Assembly (NCBI GenBank): GCA_016710465.1
Contig: JADJVS010000014.1
Span: 1,426,001 to 1,490,000, forward strand
Source: Sulfuritalea sp.
GTDB taxonomy: Bacteria; Pseudomonadota; Gammaproteobacteria; Burkholderiales; Rhodocyclaceae
Direction of reading: 5' to 3'
DNA length: 64,000 nt
The translations under genes were made by a program, and so were the position numbers. The notes under the pieces are model-generated. The model was not told the DNA's origin and made no database searches. It worked only from the letters and a program-made list of their open reading frames with translations. Position 1 is the stretch's first letter. Each line of letters starts with the position of its first letter. Positions 34,484 through 42,932 of the stretch are shown here, piece by piece.

Positions 34484-35070
34484 AGTTCAATACCTTTTGC
34501 CTTGAGAGCGGCGGCCAGTGTGTGGCTTGCCCGCGAGCAGTGCGTCTTGACGCTGCCTTCGGTGCAGCCCATCGCCGTCGCGGTTTCAGCAATATCCATA
34601 TCCTCCCAGTAACGCATCAAAAAGGCTTCGCGTTGACGTGGGGGTAGTCTGGAAATTTCTTTTTCAATGATTCCAAGGAGTTGCATCCTTTCTGCGTTTC
34701 TGTGCGGCGTTGTCGAATCATCTGACCCTACGTCGGTCGCCAAAGTTTCAAGTGGATCTTCATCGTCGTCATCCGTCGGGGTCAGCGAGGAAAACAGGAC
34801 AGTCCAGAGTGATCTGACCTTGGATCGCCTATAGAAATCACGGATCGCATTCTGCAGTATCCGCTGAAAAAGCAAGGGCCATTCATTGGCCTCACGGTCG
34901 CCGTACTTTTCGGCCAGGCGCATCATTGCATCCTGAACGATATCCAATGCCGAATCCTCGTTGCGAACGGCAAACATGGCCTGCTTGAACGCCCGACGCT
35001 CTGCGCCCGCCAGAAAGTTGGAGAGATCCAAGCGCGAACTCAGGGCGCGCTCCAAGCGCCGGCAGCGCAA
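34480..35070 (-). CDS. RNA polymerase sigma factor, sigma-70/ECF type
   Basis: A protein of up to 196 residues. The region-2 helix (AMFAVRNEDSALDIVQDAMMRLAEKYGDR, named by its ends) and LLFQRILQNAIRDFYRRSKVR are region 2.1-2.4. An acidic linker (TDDDDEDPLE) follows. Region 4 has LPPRQREAFLMRYWEDMDIAETATAMGCTEGSVKTHCSRASHTL, with the DNA-binding turn inside it (named by its start and end). No ATG lies near the expected N-terminus; the upstream stop limits it to TTG 35070 or inner TTG/CTG codons, so the exact start is uncertain. It diverges from ilvB. Confidence 0.85.
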   Translation of the reverse strand: MRCRRLERALSSRLDLSNFLAGAERRAFKQAMFAVRNEDSALDIVQDAMMRLAEKYGDREANEWPLLFQRILQNAIRDFYRRSKVRSLWTVLFSSLTPTDDDDEDPLETLATDVGSDDSTTPHRNAERMQLLGIIEKEISRLPPRQREAFLMRYWEDMDIAETATAMGCTEGSVKTHCSRASHTLAAALKAKGIEL

Positions 35071-35098
35071 AATCGACGGCTAGGCTGAGACATAAATC

Positions 35099-35127
35099 TT
35101 GACCATTTGCGGATCAGACAGTAAGGT
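35099..35127 (+). promoter_or_regulatory. candidate sigma-70 promoter of ilvBNC
   Basis: TTGACC (35099-35104), a 17-base spacer and TAAGGT (35122-35127), overlapped by TTATAC, lie 38 bases before ilvB. Downstream is a short dyad CACT-N5-AGTG (35137-35149), possibly an operator. No leader peptide or attenuator is visible in this gap. Confidence 0.4.
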
Positions 35128-35164
35128 TATACGTTTCACTAAAATAGTGTAACAGGTGCATTCA

Positions 35165-36874
35165 ATGCAGCTTACCGGCGCGGAAATTGTAATCAGGTGC
35201 TTGCAGGAAGAGAAAGTCGAATATGTGTTCGGCTATCCCGGCGGCTCTGTGCTATTCATCTACGACGAACTCTTCAAACAGGACAAGTTCAAACACGTCC
35301 TGGTTCGTCACGAGCAGGCGGCGGTCCATGCGGCCGATGCCTACTCGCGTTCCTCAAACAAGATTGGCGTCTGCATGGTCACCTCCGGCCCCGGGGTGAC
35401 CAATGCGGTCACCGGAATCGCCACGGCCTACATGGATTCCGTGCCGATAGTGATCATCAGCGGCCAGGTGCCAACGGCCTACATCGGACAGGACGCATTC
35501 CAGGAGTGCGACACGGTCGGCATCACCCGCCCCTGTGTCAAGCACAATTTCCTGGTCAAGGATGTTCGCGACTTGGCGCTGACGCTGAAGAAGGCGTTCT
35601 ACATCGCCAAGACGGGCCGTCCAGGTCCCGTGCTGGTCGATATTCCCAAGGACATCACCAATCAAAAGTGTGACTTCGAATACCCGAAGACGCTGAGCAT
35701 GAGGTCCTACAATCCAGTGGTCAAGGGGCACGGCGGCCAGATCAAGAAAGCCGTGCAGATGTTGCTCGAAGCCAAGCGGCCGATGATATATGCGGGCGGC
35801 GGGGTGATTCTTTCGGATGCCGCCGACCGCCTGACCAAACTGGCGCGTACGCTTGGCTATCCGGTGACGAATACCCTGATGGGTTTGGGCGGCTACCCGG
35901 CGACCGACAAGCAGTCACTGGGCATGCTCGGCATGCACGGGACTTACGAAGCCAACATGGCGATGCAGAACTGCGACGTGCTGATCGCAGTCGGTGCACG
36001 CTTCGACGACCGCGTTATCGGCAATCCGTCGCACTTCGGCAGCGTGGCGCGCAGGATCATTCACATCGACATCGACCCATCGTCGATTTCGAAGCGGGTC
36101 AAGGTCGATGTGCCCATCGTCGGTAACCTGCCCGATGTGCTCGATGAACTGCAGAAGCTTCTCGAAAGCTCTGATGGTGTGCCGGACCAGAAGGCTCTCG
36201 CGGCCTGGTGGAAACAAATCGACGAATGGCGTGGCAAGAAATCCCTCAAGTACAAGCAGGGCAAGGAAATCATCATGCCCCAGTACGTGGTCGAGAAGCT
36301 CTATGAAGTCACCGGCGGCGATGCCTTCGTTACCTCCGACGTCGGCCAGCATCAGATGTGGGCTGCGCAGTACTATAAGTTCGACAAGCCGCGACGCTGG
36401 ATAAATTCCGGCGGTCTGGGAACCATGGGCGTCGGCCTTCCCTACGCCATGGGCGTGCGCTTCGCCAACCCGAAGGCCACGGTGGCCTGTATTACCGGCG
36501 AGGCCTCGATCCAGATGAACATACAGGAGTTGTCGACCGCCAAGCAGTTTCGATTGCCGATCAAGATCATCAACCTGAACAACCGCTACCTGGGCATGGT
36601 GCGACAGTGGCAGCAGATGTTCCACGGCAACCGCTACGCGGAATCCTATGTCGACGCGCTGCCCGACTTCGTCAAGCTGGCCGAGTCCTACGGCCATGTC
36701 GGCATGAAGATCGAGCGTCCGGCCGATGTTGAGCCGGCCTTGCGTGAAGCTTTCACCAAGCACAAGAACGATCTGGTATTCATGGACTTCCTGACTGACC
36801 AGACGGCGAATGTCTATCCGATGGTGGCGGCCGGCAAGGGCTTGTCGGAGATGATCCTGGCCGAGGAACTGTAA
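35165..36874 (+). CDS. ilvB: acetolactate synthase large subunit
   Basis: A 569-residue ThDP enzyme that condenses pyruvate to acetolactate, or with 2-oxobutyrate, in valine, leucine and isoleucine synthesis. VFGYPGGSVLFIYDEL and VRHEQAAVHAADAYSR hold the catalytic Glu, GIATAYMDSVPIVIISGQVP the conserved loop, and ITGEASIQMNIQELSTAKQ through NLNNRYLGMVRQWQ the C-terminal ThDP motif (G-E-x to NN). ATG 35165, with AGGTG 6 bases before it, is preferred over GTG 35156. The sequence is of the IlvI/IlvB type, and the small subunit follows after two bases. Confidence 0.95.
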   Translation: MQLTGAEIVIRCLQEEKVEYVFGYPGGSVLFIYDELFKQDKFKHVLVRHEQAAVHAADAYSRSSNKIGVCMVTSGPGVTNAVTGIATAYMDSVPIVIISGQVPTAYIGQDAFQECDTVGITRPCVKHNFLVKDVRDLALTLKKAFYIAKTGRPGPVLVDIPKDITNQKCDFEYPKTLSMRSYNPVVKGHGGQIKKAVQMLLEAKRPMIYAGGGVILSDAADRLTKLARTLGYPVTNTLMGLGGYPATDKQSLGMLGMHGTYEANMAMQNCDVLIAVGARFDDRVIGNPSHFGSVARRIIHIDIDPSSISKRVKVDVPIVGNLPDVLDELQKLLESSDGVPDQKALAAWWKQIDEWRGKKSLKYKQGKEIIMPQYVVEKLYEVTGGDAFVTSDVGQHQMWAAQYYKFDKPRRWINSGGLGTMGVGLPYAMGVRFANPKATVACITGEASIQMNIQELSTAKQFRLPIKIINLNNRYLGMVRQWQQMFHGNRYAESYVDALPDFVKLAESYGHVGMKIERPADVEPALREAFTKHKNDLVFMDFLTDQTANVYPMVAAGKGLSEMILAEEL

Positions 36875-36876
36875 GC

Positions 36877-37368
36877 ATGCGACACATCATTTCCATACTC
36901 ATCGAAAACGAAGCCGGCGCTCTGTCGCGGGTCTCGGGGCTGTTCTCGGCACGGGCCTTCAACATCGAATCGCTGACCGTGGCGCCAACGGAGGATGCCT
37001 CGCTGTCGCGCATGACCATCGTCAGTACCGGGTCGGACGACGTCATCGAGCAGATCACCAAGCAGTTGAACAAGCTGATCGACGTGGTCAAGGTTGTCGA
37101 CCTTTCGGAGGCCGCGCACATCGAGCGCGAGCTGATGCTGGTCAAAGTCCGGGCCGCCGGCAAGGATCGCGAGGAAATGAAGCGCATCGCCGATATCTTT
37201 CGCGGCCGCATCATCGACGTCACCGATTCCACCTATGTCATCGAGTTGACCGGCAACGGTTCCAAGCTCGATGCCTTCCTCGAAGCCATCGATCGCGCGC
37301 TGATCCTGGAAACCGTGCGCACCGGGGTGTCCGGAATCGGCCGCGGCGATCGAATCCTCAAAGTCTGA
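36877..37368 (+). CDS. ilvN: acetolactate synthase small (regulatory) subunit
   Basis: A 163-residue regulatory subunit. The N-terminal ACT domain (RHIISILIENEAGALSRVSGLF, named by its ends) binds valine for feedback inhibition, with the typical GLFSARAFNIESLTVAPT. The C-terminal domain spans about residues 80-163. Length matches IlvH/IlvN of the long type. It lies between ilvB and ilvC in one transcription unit. Confidence 0.95.
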   Translation: MRHIISILIENEAGALSRVSGLFSARAFNIESLTVAPTEDASLSRMTIVSTGSDDVIEQITKQLNKLIDVVKVVDLSEAAHIERELMLVKVRAAGKDREEMKRIADIFRGRIIDVTDSTYVIELTGNGSKLDAFLEAIDRALILETVRTGVSGIGRGDRILKV

Positions 37369-37390
37369 ACTCTGAAATCAAGGAAAACGA

Positions 37391-38407
37391 ATGAAAGTCT
37401 ATTACGACAAGGATGCGGATCTTTCCCTCATCAAGGGCAAGAAAGTGACCATCGTCGGCTATGGCTCGCAAGGCCATGCCCATGCCCAGAATCTCAAGGA
37501 CTCCGGCGTGAAAGTCACGGTCGGCCTGCGCAAGGGCGGTGCTTCGTGGGACAAGGCCAAAAAGGCCGGTCTCAAGGTTGAGGAAGTCGCCAAGGCGGTC
37601 AAGGACGCCGACGTGGTCATGATGCTGTTGCCAGATGAGAATATTCCCGCCGTCTATTACGGCGATGTCGAGCCCAACATCAAGAAGGGCGCTGCGCTGG
37701 CGTTCGCGCATGGGTTCAATGTGCATTATAACCAGGTGATACCTCGTGCCGATGTAGATGTCATTATGGTTGCGCCTAAGGGTCCCGGCCATACCGTGCG
37801 TTCCGAATACTTGCGGGGTGGCGGTGTCCCCTCGCTGATTGCCGTGCATCAAGACACGTCCGGCAAGGCCAAGGACATTGCCCTTTCCTATGCCGCCGCC
37901 AATGGAGGCACCAAGGGTGGCGTGATCGAGACCAATTTCCGCGAGGAAACCGAAACCGACCTTTTCGGCGAACAGGCCGTGCTCTGTGGCGGTCTGGTCG
38001 AGCTGATCAAGGCCGGCTACGAAACCCTGACCGATGCCGGATATGCTCCGGAGATGGCCTACTTCGAGTGTCTGCACGAAGTCAAGCTGATCGTCGACCT
38101 GATCTTCGAAGGTGGCATTGCCAACATGAACTACTCGATCTCCAACAACGCGGAGTTCGGTGAGTACGTGACCGGCCCGCGGGTGATCGGCGATGAAGCC
38201 CGCGCCGCGATGAAGCAGGCTTTGCTTGACATTCAGACGGGCGAGTACGCCAAGAAATTCATCCTCGAAGGGCGTACCAATTATCCGTCGATGACAGCGC
38301 GCCGTCGCCTGACCGCCGCGCATCCGATCGAACAGGTCGGTGAGCAGTTGCGCGCGATGATGCCGTGGATCAAGAAGAACAAGCTGGTCGATCAGACCAA
38401 AAACTGA
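37391..38407 (+). CDS. ilvC: ketol-acid reductoisomerase (class I)
   Basis: A 338-residue NADPH-dependent enzyme converting acetolactate to dihydroxyisovalerate. The Rossmann motif VGYGSQGHAHAQNLKDSG starts near residue 19; metal ligands lie in the knotted domain (ETDLFGEQAVLCGG near 190 and EMAYFECLHE near 226). Length is that of class I enzymes. It ends the ilvBNC operon and is followed by a strong terminator. Confidence 0.97.
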   Translation: MKVYYDKDADLSLIKGKKVTIVGYGSQGHAHAQNLKDSGVKVTVGLRKGGASWDKAKKAGLKVEEVAKAVKDADVVMMLLPDENIPAVYYGDVEPNIKKGAALAFAHGFNVHYNQVIPRADVDVIMVAPKGPGHTVRSEYLRGGGVPSLIAVHQDTSGKAKDIALSYAAANGGTKGGVIETNFREETETDLFGEQAVLCGGLVELIKAGYETLTDAGYAPEMAYFECLHEVKLIVDLIFEGGIANMNYSISNNAEFGEYVTGPRVIGDEARAAMKQALLDIQTGEYAKKFILEGRTNYPSMTARRRLTAAHPIEQVGEQLRAMMPWIKKNKLVDQTKN

Positions 38408-38427
38408 ATCCGCCTAGGCGTGGAAAG

Positions 38428-38458
38428 AGGGCGCGGCTTGGCCGCGCCCTTTGTTTTT
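38428..38458 (+). terminator. intrinsic terminator of ilvBNC
   Basis: A perfect 10-bp GC stem (AGGGCGCGGC at 38428-38437 with GCCGCGCCCT at 38441-38450), a 3-base loop and the tail TTGTTTTT. It lies 21 bases past the ilvC stop. Confidence 0.92.
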
Positions 38459-38549
38459 CCATCGAGCGGGAATAGCGGACGATTGATCGGTGGCCGCGAT
38501 TCCCGCGGGTGCCGCTACAATATCGATTATTGGGTAGGCTTCCACGCAC

Positions 38550-39317
38550 ATGCCAGAGATTCCACCGCGCAAATCCTTGATGAACCCCGAGCTGAGGCGG
38601 CGCGGCATTTATTTGCTGCCCAACCTGCTGACCACGGCGGCTTTGTTCGCTGGTTTCTATGCCATAGTCCAAGCGATGACGGGGCGCTTTGAACATGCCG
38701 CCGTGGCAATCTTTGTCGCCATGGTATTCGACGGCCTTGATGGTCGAGTGGCGCGCCTGACGCGGACCCAAAGCGCATTTGGTGCCGAGTACGATTCGCT
38801 TTCGGATATGGTGTCATTTGGCGCCGCCCCGGCATTGATTGTCTTCGAATGGGCAATGAAAGGCATGGGCAAATGGGGCTGGATCGCCGCGTTCGTGTAT
38901 TGCGCCGGCGCGGCGCTGCGCCTTGCCCGTTTCAACACCAATATCGGTGTTGTCGACAAGCGCTATTTCCAGGGCTTGCCCAGTCCTGCCGCGGCGGCGC
39001 TGGTCGCCGGGTTCGTCTGGATCGTAAATGACCTCAATATTCCTGGCGCGGAGGTGCGTTGGTACGCCTTTGCCCTGGCATTGTTTTGCGGCATTACCAT
39101 GGTCAGCACCTTGCGTTACTGGAGCGGCAAGGACATCAACCTGCGCCGCAGCGTGCCATTCATGGTGCTGCCGGTGATCGTCCTCGGCTATGTGCTGGTC
39201 TCGTCGTATCCGCCGGGGGTGCTGTTTGGCTTGTTCCTCTGTTATGCCCTGTCCGGCTACATCATGGCTGCCGTGCAATGGCGCCGTCGCGGGAAACCAG
39301 TTGCGCGGACGGATTAA
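38550..39317 (+). CDS. pssA: CDP-diacylglycerol--serine O-phosphatidyltransferase
   Basis: A 255-residue integral membrane enzyme making phosphatidylserine, the precursor of phosphatidylethanolamine. The CDP-alcohol phosphotransferase signature is intact from FDGLDGRVARLTRTQ to GAEYDSLSDMVSFG (residues about 56-85), giving the D-G-x2-A-R-x8-G-x3-D-x3-D pattern. About six to eight hydrophobic helices follow. It is the type II, archaeal/Bacillus-like enzyme. It lies between ilvC and leuA, an order seen in betaproteobacteria. Confidence 0.94.
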   Translation: MPEIPPRKSLMNPELRRRGIYLLPNLLTTAALFAGFYAIVQAMTGRFEHAAVAIFVAMVFDGLDGRVARLTRTQSAFGAEYDSLSDMVSFGAAPALIVFEWAMKGMGKWGWIAAFVYCAGAALRLARFNTNIGVVDKRYFQGLPSPAAAALVAGFVWIVNDLNIPGAEVRWYAFALALFCGITMVSTLRYWSGKDINLRRSVPFMVLPVIVLGYVLVSSYPPGVLFGLFLCYALSGYIMAAVQWRRRGKPVARTD

Positions 39318-39329
39318 TCGTTCTATAGT
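39301..39329 (+). promoter_or_regulatory. candidate promoter of the leuA leader
   Basis: TTGCGC (39301-39306), a 17-base spacer and TATAGT (39324-39329) overlap the end of pssA. The predicted start point, six to seven bases after the -10, falls at or next to the ATG of the small frame at 39336. Confidence 0.45.
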
Positions 39330-39335
39330 TGCCGT

Positions 39336-39446
39336 ATGTCTGCGACGTTTATTTTTTCCGCTTTGTTTCTCGCATTGACTGGCGCGCTGCTTGCGCGCCG
39401 GCAGCTACGCGCGAATTCGCGTCTGCTGCTGCGCCGCGCGCGCTAA
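39336..39446 (+). CDS. candidate leucine-rich leader peptide upstream of leuA
   Basis: A 36-residue frame, too short for most gene callers, between pssA and leuA. It has a hydrophobic N-terminal half (FIFSALFLALTGALL) and ends in NSRLLLRRAR with three consecutive CTG leucine codons; 9 of 36 residues are leucine. The mRNA contains a GGCGCGC-N5-GCGCGCC hairpin (39381-39399). A weak hairpin with CCGCTC/GAGCGG (39481-39498) and a short T-run lies downstream. Leucine codons just before the leucine-pathway gene suggest attenuation, but no strong terminator is seen, and it could instead be a small membrane peptide or noncoding. Confidence 0.4.
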   Translation: MSATFIFSALFLALTGALLARRQLRANSRLLLRRAR

Positions 39447-39592
39447 TACACCCACCCCACAATCCGGTTGTAGACAGTGCCCGCTCTTGATGGAGCGGAT
39501 GATCCCTTTTCCAGTTCTGGCTTTGGCCGCCACGTGAAACATTGAAAAGCCGGTGTTGGCCTTCACCGACATTTCTTCCCAAGGAGACAAGC

Positions 39593-41131
39593 ATGTCCAA
39601 GGAACATTTGATCATTTTCGATACCACCTTGCGGGATGGAGAGCAAAGTCCCGGCGCCTCCATGACCAAGGAAGAGAAACTACGCATCGCGCGCCAACTC
39701 GAGCGCATGCGCGTCGATGTCATCGAGGCTGGATTCCCGGCGGCATCGAACGGTGATTTCGACGCCGTGCGAGCCGTCGCGGAGACCATCAAGGATTCGA
39801 CCGTCGCTGGCCTCTGCCGGGCCTTCGACAAGGACATCGCGCGCGCGCTGGACGCGGTGAGGCCGGCGAAGTCGGGCCGTATCCATACCTTCATCGCCAC
39901 CAGTCCGATCCATATGGAAAAGAAGCTGCGCATGGCGCCGGAGGACGTGATTATCGCCGCGACCAAGGCCGTGCGCTTTGCCCGCAATGGCATCGCCGAC
40001 GTTGAATTCTCCTGCGAGGATGCCGGCCGTTCCGAACTCGACTTCCTTTGCCGCATCATCGAAGCGGTGATCAAGGAGGGTGCGTCGACCATCAACATTC
40101 CCGATACGGTGGGCTACAACGTGCCCGAGCAGTATGCGGATCGGATCAGACTGCTGCGCGAGCGGATTCCGAATTCCGACAAGGTGGTCTGGTCGGTGCA
40201 TTGCCACAATGACCTCGGGCTGGCCGTGGCCAACAGCCTGGCTGCGGTGATGGCCGGTGCGCGCCAGGTCGAATGCACGATCAATGGCTTGGGAGAGCGC
40301 GCCGGAAATGCCGCCCTCGAAGAAATAGTCATGGCGGTGCAGACTCGACAGGATGTGTTTCCCTGCAACACCCGCGTCGACACGACACAGATCGTCTCCG
40401 CTTCGAAAATGGTGTCGGGAATCACGGGTTTTCCGGTGCAGCCGAACAAGGCCATCGTCGGCGCCAATGCCTTTGCCCATGAGTCGGGCATCCATCAGGA
40501 TGGTGTTCTCAAGCATCGCGAAACCTACGAGATCATGCGCGCCGAGGATGTCGGCTGGAACACCAACAAGCTGGTGCTAGGCAAGCACTCCGGCCGAACT
40601 GCCTTCAAGGCCCGCCTCACCGAGCTTGGAATTTCGGTCGATAGCGAACAGGTGTTGAATTCTGCTTTCACGCGATTCAAGGAACTTGCCGACAAGAAGC
40701 ATGAAATTTTCGACGAGGACCTGTATGCACTCATGAGCGACGAAGTGGTCACGCCCGATGACGAGCATTACAAGCTGCTGTCGTCGATGTTCCACTCGGA
40801 AACCGGCGAATCGCCCCAGGCGCGGCTGACGCTGTCGGCCGGCGGCACTGAATGCCGGGCCGAATCGACTGGCAGTGGCCCGGTCGATGCTACCTTCAAG
40901 GCCATCGAGGGCGTCGCCGGCAGCGGCTCGGAACTGCTACTCTATTCGGTGAACGCGATTACCACCGGGACTGACGCGCAGGGCGAAGTGACGGTGCGCT
41001 TGGCCAAGGACGGGCGCATCGTCAATGGTCAGGGTGCGGATACCGACATCGTGGTGGCTTCGGCCAAGGCATATATCAATGCCTTGAACAAGCTGCGTTC
41101 CGGAGCGGAAAAGCTCAATCCCCAGCTTTGA
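39593..41131 (+). CDS. leuA: 2-isopropylmalate synthase
   Basis: A 512-residue enzyme joining acetyl-CoA to 2-oxoisovalerate, the first step to leucine. FDTTLRDGEQSPGASM (near residue 9) is the HMGL-like signature with a metal-binding Asp, and VHCHNDLGLAVANSLAAV (near 200) carries the metal-binding histidines. The C-terminal LeuA dimer domain (about 390-500) is the leucine feedback site. ATG 39593 follows AAGGAGACAAGC; a longer frame from 39542 lacks support. Its last 17 bases overlap the convergent DUF2069 gene. Confidence 0.96.
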   Translation: MSKEHLIIFDTTLRDGEQSPGASMTKEEKLRIARQLERMRVDVIEAGFPAASNGDFDAVRAVAETIKDSTVAGLCRAFDKDIARALDAVRPAKSGRIHTFIATSPIHMEKKLRMAPEDVIIAATKAVRFARNGIADVEFSCEDAGRSELDFLCRIIEAVIKEGASTINIPDTVGYNVPEQYADRIRLLRERIPNSDKVVWSVHCHNDLGLAVANSLAAVMAGARQVECTINGLGERAGNAALEEIVMAVQTRQDVFPCNTRVDTTQIVSASKMVSGITGFPVQPNKAIVGANAFAHESGIHQDGVLKHRETYEIMRAEDVGWNTNKLVLGKHSGRTAFKARLTELGISVDSEQVLNSAFTRFKELADKKHEIFDEDLYALMSDEVVTPDDEHYKLLSSMFHSETGESPQARLTLSAGGTECRAESTGSGPVDATFKAIEGVAGSGSELLLYSVNAITTGTDAQGEVTVRLAKDGRIVNGQGADTDIVVASAKAYINALNKLRSGAEKLNPQL

Positions 41132-41474
41132 GCACGCGCGAGGGCGCGGTCGATCGGGCATGGCCGAGGCAACCGGCGAATAACAGCGTCGCCAACGCTG
41201 TCTCGGCCATCGCCAGCCACCGGCTGGCGCCTTGGTCGGACAGGCTTCTTACCAAGCCTTCGGCAAGGTACAAGAGCACCAGCAGGGACATCCACTGGTA
41301 GGTATAGCGTCGCCCGTGCAGGATGCCGCGCAGCGCGGGAAGCAGTGGCAGAACTTTCAGCATCAGCATCGATCCGCCAGGCCTGAGCGGCGCGAGCCAT
41401 AGCTCCCAGGCGAGGCAAAGCGCAATCAGCGCGATCAGGCTGAACGACGCCAATTTGCCGAAGCCCGTGCTCAC
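41115..41474 (-). CDS. DUF2069 family membrane protein
   Basis: A 119-residue inner-membrane protein with about four helices (near residues 8-26, 36-50, 60-76 and 86-104) and the conserved LRGILHGRRYTYQWMSLLVLLY block. DUF2069 (YjfY-like) members have no known function and often sit beside a WrbA-like quinone reductase, as here. Its ATG overlaps the stop of that gene (ATGA, 41471-41474). Confidence 0.85.
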   Translation of the reverse strand: MSTGFGKLASFSLIALIALCLAWELWLAPLRPGGSMLMLKVLPLLPALRGILHGRRYTYQWMSLLVLLYLAEGLVRSLSDQGASRWLAMAETALATLLFAGCLGHARSTAPSRVLKAGD

Positions 41475-42082
41475 GCCGCAAGTTTCAGGGCTGTTTCCGC
41501 TAGCCGGCGCCCCAGTGCGATCGCCAACCGCTTTTCATCTTCGCCTGCCACGGTGATACCGTCGCTGCCGCTGACATGACTTGCACCATACGGCGTACCG
41601 CCTTCGCGCGTCGTCGTAAGCGCTGCTTCGCTGTAGGGAATGCCGACGATCAGCATGCCGTGATGGAGCAGTGGCAGCATCATCGAAAGCAGCGTCGATT
41701 CCTGGCCCCCATGCATTGACGACGTGGATGTGAATACGGCTCCGGGCTTCCCGGCAAGCGCGCCGTTGAGCCAGAGGCCGCTGGTCGAATCGAGGAAGTA
41801 TTTGAGCGGTGCCGCCATGTTGCCGAATCGCGTCGGGCTGCCCAGCGCGAGGCCGATGCACTCCTCGATGTCCCGCGCTTCGGCATAGGGCGCGCCGTCG
41901 TCCGGAATCGCGGCGGCGGTCGCTTCGCAAACCGTCGATACCCTGGGCACGGTTCTCAATCGCGCCGTGACTCCGCCAACCTGCTCCACGCCGCGGGCAA
42001 TATGCCGGGCAAGTTCTCGTACCGAACCATGATGGCTGTAGTAGAGAATCAGTATGTCGCGCGTGGCGCTTGCCTTCTGCAT
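41471..42082 (-). CDS. WrbA-like NAD(P)H:quinone oxidoreductase
   Basis: A 203-residue flavodoxin-fold protein. ILILYYSHHGSVRELARHIARGVEQ (named by its ends) is the FMN phosphate loop, and LALGSPTRFGNMAAPLKYFLD (near residue 75) and FTSTSSMHGGQESTLLSM (near 108) are the WrbA blocks. The enzyme reduces quinones by two electrons to avoid radicals. Its start lies 28 bases from the start of the divergent YihY gene, so both promoters share this short gap. Confidence 0.9.
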   Translation of the reverse strand: MQKASATRDILILYYSHHGSVRELARHIARGVEQVGGVTARLRTVPRVSTVCEATAAAIPDDGAPYAEARDIEECIGLALGSPTRFGNMAAPLKYFLDSTSGLWLNGALAGKPGAVFTSTSSMHGGQESTLLSMMLPLLHHGMLIVGIPYSEAALTTTREGGTPYGASHVSGSDGITVAGEDEKRLAIALGRRLAETALKLAA

Positions 42083-42110
42083 GGTCCGGCCTCCGGTAAG
42101 ATTCGATTAT

Positions 42111-42932
42111 ATGTGGCTACTGGCACCCTTCCGGCTGGTCTTGCGAACGGCGCAGCGCTTTCAGGCGGAGCAATGCGCGCAAACGGCGGCCGCGCTTTCC
42201 TTTGCCACTCTCATCGGCTTGGTGCCGATGATCGCCGCGGCTGTTGTGCTGATATCCAGTCTGCCGCTGGGCATGGGGCTGGGGGCCGCGCTGGAGAAGT
42301 TCCTGCTGGCCAATCTGCTGCCGGACAAGGCCGGTGTGATCATCGCCAAATACGTCGGGCAGTTTGCGGTGCGTGCCGAACGGCTGACTTTTTTCGGGGG
42401 CATCGTGCTGGCAGCGACGGCACTGATCCAGATGCTGACCATCGAGCGCGCCTTCAACCAGATCTGGCGCGTGAAGGCCAGTCGTCCCTTGCTGCGGCGC
42501 CTCGCGATGCACGCCTTGGCTTTGCTGCTGGGTCCGGTTGCCTTTGGCGCCAGCCTCGCGGCAATTTCGTTCGTCGCCGGCGTTTCGCTCGGCTTTCTCG
42601 ACGAACCGAGATGGGTGAATGCCTTTGTGATCCGGGGCCTGCTGCCTTTCGGCTTTATGACGATCCTGTTTGGCCTGCTCTATTGGGCAGTGCCGAACAA
42701 GCCGGTCAAACCTTGGCACGCCGCCTTCGGCGGGGCCATGGCGGCACTGGGTTTTGTCGGACTGCAGAAGCTATTTACCCTGTATATCGCGGCCGGGTTC
42801 AACGTGAACGCCGTGATCTATGGCACGTTTTCCGCCATTCCGGTATTTCTGGCATGGCTGTATGTTTCGTGGAGCGTGATTCTGGTCGGCGCGTTGCTGG
42901 TGGCGGAGTTGCCCGGCTCGGCCAAGCCTTAG
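42111..42932 (+). CDS. YihY/BrkB (UPF0761) family membrane protein
   Basis: A 273-residue integral membrane protein with about six helices and the family core QCAQTAAALSFATLIGLVPM (near residue 20). Other conserved blocks are ERAFNQIWRVK (near 110), WAVPNKPVKPWHAAFGGAMA (near 190) and NVNAVIYGTFSAIPVFLAWLYVSW (near 230, named by its ends). The family was once called ribonuclease BN, which is now known to be wrong; function is unknown. ATG 42111 is used. Its stop overlaps the convergent gene's stop. Confidence 0.9.
   Translation: MWLLAPFRLVLRTAQRFQAEQCAQTAAALSFATLIGLVPMIAAAVVLISSLPLGMGLGAALEKFLLANLLPDKAGVIIAKYVGQFAVRAERLTFFGGIVLAATALIQMLTIERAFNQIWRVKASRPLLRRLAMHALALLLGPVAFGASLAAISFVAGVSLGFLDEPRWVNAFVIRGLLPFGFMTILFGLLYWAVPNKPVKPWHAAFGGAMAALGFVGLQKLFTLYIAAGFNVNAVIYGTFSAIPVFLAWLYVSWSVILVGALLVAELPGSAKP

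Noticed and set aside
42054..42110. Longer N-terminus for the YihY-family protein.
   Set aside because: The extra 19 residues are not hydrophobic or conserved, and they overlap the start of the divergent WrbA gene.
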